Shown: positions 19,758-21,753 of the stretch, in pieces
Layout of the letters: the number at the start of each line of letters is the position of its first letter
How positions within the stretch are numbered: position 1 is the stretch's first letter
Source: Xylaria sp. FL1777
Lineage: Eukaryota > Ascomycota > Sordariomycetes > Xylariales > Xylariaceae
Length of the DNA stretch: 21,753 nucleotides
Assembly (NCBI GenBank): GCA_022578965.1
Contig: MU400926.1
Span: 1-21,753 of the forward strand
Direction of reading: 5' to 3'
Translations under genes and position numbers: made by a program
Notes under the pieces: generated by a model
What the model was told of the DNA's origin: nothing
The model's input: only the letters and a program-made list of their open reading frames with translations
Database searches by the model: none

Positions 19758-21753
19758 ATAGCGTTTTAATTTCTGTTGTAATAGTTTTTGCTTAAAGTGT
19801 TATAGTTAAAATAACAAATGCTTTTATTAATGTTTTTTTTTATTTTTTAATAGTTGTTTGCTGTTTATAAATAGCTTTATGCAAAAATATATTTATATTT
19901 TTGTTTATTAATATATTATATAAAATTTGTGCTATTAGTAATAGTTTTACTTAATTGTTTTTTTAATAGTTAATATAACTTTATAAATATTGTTTTAATA
20001 TTTAGTTTAGTTTTTTTATTTGTTTATTAGTTTATAAGTAGTAAGCGGTTAAAAACTTTAGTTTAATATTAATAAGTTTAAAAAAACTAGTTTTAAACTT
20101 AAAAGTAAACAATTTATTTTAATTTAAAACAATTTTTTTTAGTAATTTATGCTTGTTTAAATATTAATATATAAAAGCGTATATAAGTTATTTAATTATT
20201 ATATTTTCTTTAAACAGTAAAAAGTAAGCATACTTAATAAGTTTATTAATAATAACTTATATTTTATTATATTATACTTTTATAACTAAATTAATTAATA
20301 AAAGTAGTGCTATAATAAAATCTTAAGCAATAATGTGCTATGTTTATTTAAATATTTATATAAGTTATAGCAGTTTATAAAGCTTATATTAAGCTGCTTT
20401 AGCTTTATTATAAATATTGTACTTTTTTATAATAAATTTAACTATGTTTTATAGTTTTAAAAAATCGTACTTTTTTTATAATTGTTTAATTGTTTTTGTT
20501 GCTTTTTAGTATTCATGTAATAAATATTTATAAAATTTCTTAATAAACTTGTTTTATAAAAATTTTAGTAAGTAAACCTTATGTTTATATATTAGCTTAT
20601 TATTTTTTGATTTTTTGTATTTTTGTAGTTATGTTAACTTTTTTAAGTTATAGGCTTATTATAGTTATATATTTATAAAGTCCTTAAATATAACTTTAAT
20701 TTTTAAGCTTTTATTTCTTTAGAAATATAATACTTAAATGTTTTTTTTTAAAACTTTAAATTTTTTTTAACTTTATTAACTAAATATATTTGCTTAAATG
20801 TTTTTTTTTCTTTTAATATAACATATTTTAAAGTTAAACTTAAAAAAAAAAACCATTTAATTTTTATATTGTTTAGTAATTTTTTATGTAGTTATAAATT
20901 TTGTTAAGTTTTAATAATTTAAATAAATTTTAATTAGCTTTATAGTTTTTATAAAGAACGGTTTTTATTTTTTAAGTGCTATAATAATTGCACGCAGTTT
21001 TTTATTATATATAAAGTATTATAATGCTGCATTTTGTAGTGCTTTAAAGTAATAAGCTACTAAGTGCTATTTTTTGTTGTTTTTTAATTGTTTTAAAACT
21101 TTTATAATTATACTATTTAAAGCATTTATTTTTAGCTTTTTTTTTTTTTATGGATTAAGTAGTTTAACTATAAAGTTAAAAATAACTTTTAGTTTTAGTT
21201 TTTTAAAAGCTTTTTAAGCTTTCTTTAAAATTAAAAAAGATTTTTTTTTATATTTTTTTTTTATATACTTTATAAAATAAAATGCTATTTTCCTAAAGTT
21301 TTAAATTAACATTTAAACATAGTTCAAAAATTTTAATGCTTATTATATATTTATAATAGTAGCTAAGTTAAATATTTTCTAGTTTTATACTATGTTAATT
21401 TTTAACTATTAAATTTATATTTGTTCTAAAGTAATTATAAATCTTAAAAAATTAATTTTTTATATATATTATATATACTTTTTTATATTAAGTTATAATT
21501 TTGCTTGTTTAAGTATTTTTAATACTTAAGTTATATATTTTTTGTGTTTTTTTAGTATTTTAAAGTAAATTAAAATATTATTTAAGTAAATAAACACAAA
21601 TTTATTTAAAAACTTCTATAAAATCGTTATTATTATGTATTAAAAGCTAACTAGTACGTTTTGTAGTTTTTATAGCATAACTATATATTTATATAGTTTA
21701 TATATTATTTATATAGCAGTTTTTTATTTTTTTTTTTTAGCTATTTTAATAGC
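19758..21753 (-). pseudogene. Inverted Ty3/gypsy pol copy (RT, RNase H, integrase), runs off the window
   Basis: Reverse complement of 16078-18075 at nearly equal length (1996 against 1998 bases), with mostly transition differences. On the minus strand the reverse transcriptase YLDD site is at 21588-21577 (now YLNN) and integrase DFI begins at 20322. Both lie in one frame, 1266 bases apart. In copy B/C the same distance is 1267, so that copy carries a one-base insertion. The window edge cuts the reverse transcriptase before its first catalytic Asp motif. Confidence 0.88.

Noticed and set aside
1..21753. Mitochondrial, apicomplexan or bacterial AT-rich genome
   Set aside because: The transposase and gag/pol frames are those of fungal nuclear elements, stops replace Gln/Arg/Trp codons, and differences between copies are transitions. 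This fits RIP, not a genome with native high AT content.

Overview
This 21.75 kb window is a graveyard of fungal transposons, mutated almost to pure A+T. I find no intact gene. Extreme AT content, stop codons where CAA, CAG, CGA or TGG are expected, and acidic codons turned to Asn or Lys all point to repeat-induced point mutation (RIP) in a filamentous ascomycete (Pezizomycotina). Species cannot be told from the window. Because RIP makes only transitions, reading frames survive, and several transposase and polymerase domains can still be read through the stops.

Left half (763-8127): a 7.4 kb Mutator-like element (MULE). It has about 70 bp terminal inverted repeats built from a roughly 20 bp subrepeat, and a candidate 9 bp target duplication. 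The MULE transposase core is on the minus strand at about 1700-3060. A further long minus-strand frame of unknown function lies upstream of it (3061-7545). Nested inside that frame is a complete pogo/Fot1-type element (4568-6430) flanked by TA. It carries a 571-codon transposase with helix-turn-helix, DDD catalytic core and C-terminal zinc knuckle all recognisable. Removing the pogo element plus one TA restores the frame of the host gene.

Middle (8137-8663): AT-rich spacer with an (ATT)n microsatellite and a T tract.

Right half (8664-21753): a rearranged nest of Ty3/gypsy LTR retrotransposons. Copy A (8664-12055) is an LTR plus gag and stops exactly where copy B begins. Copy B/C (12056-18075) has an LTR, gag with a zinc knuckle, reverse transcriptase and integrase, and is cut off at 18075. 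Next come an LTR fragment in inverted orientation (18076-18571) and the C-terminal end of a second transposase, probably pogo-like (about 18660-19187). Last is an inverted 2.0 kb copy of the polymerase (19758-21753), which continues beyond the window. The whole makes nested palindromes: LTR against inverted LTR, and pol against inverted pol.

Residual C and G are not random. Surviving C is nearly always preceded by A or G and usually followed by T. This explains which residues survive in the ruined proteins: Ala stays, while Asp, Glu, Gly and Pro go.
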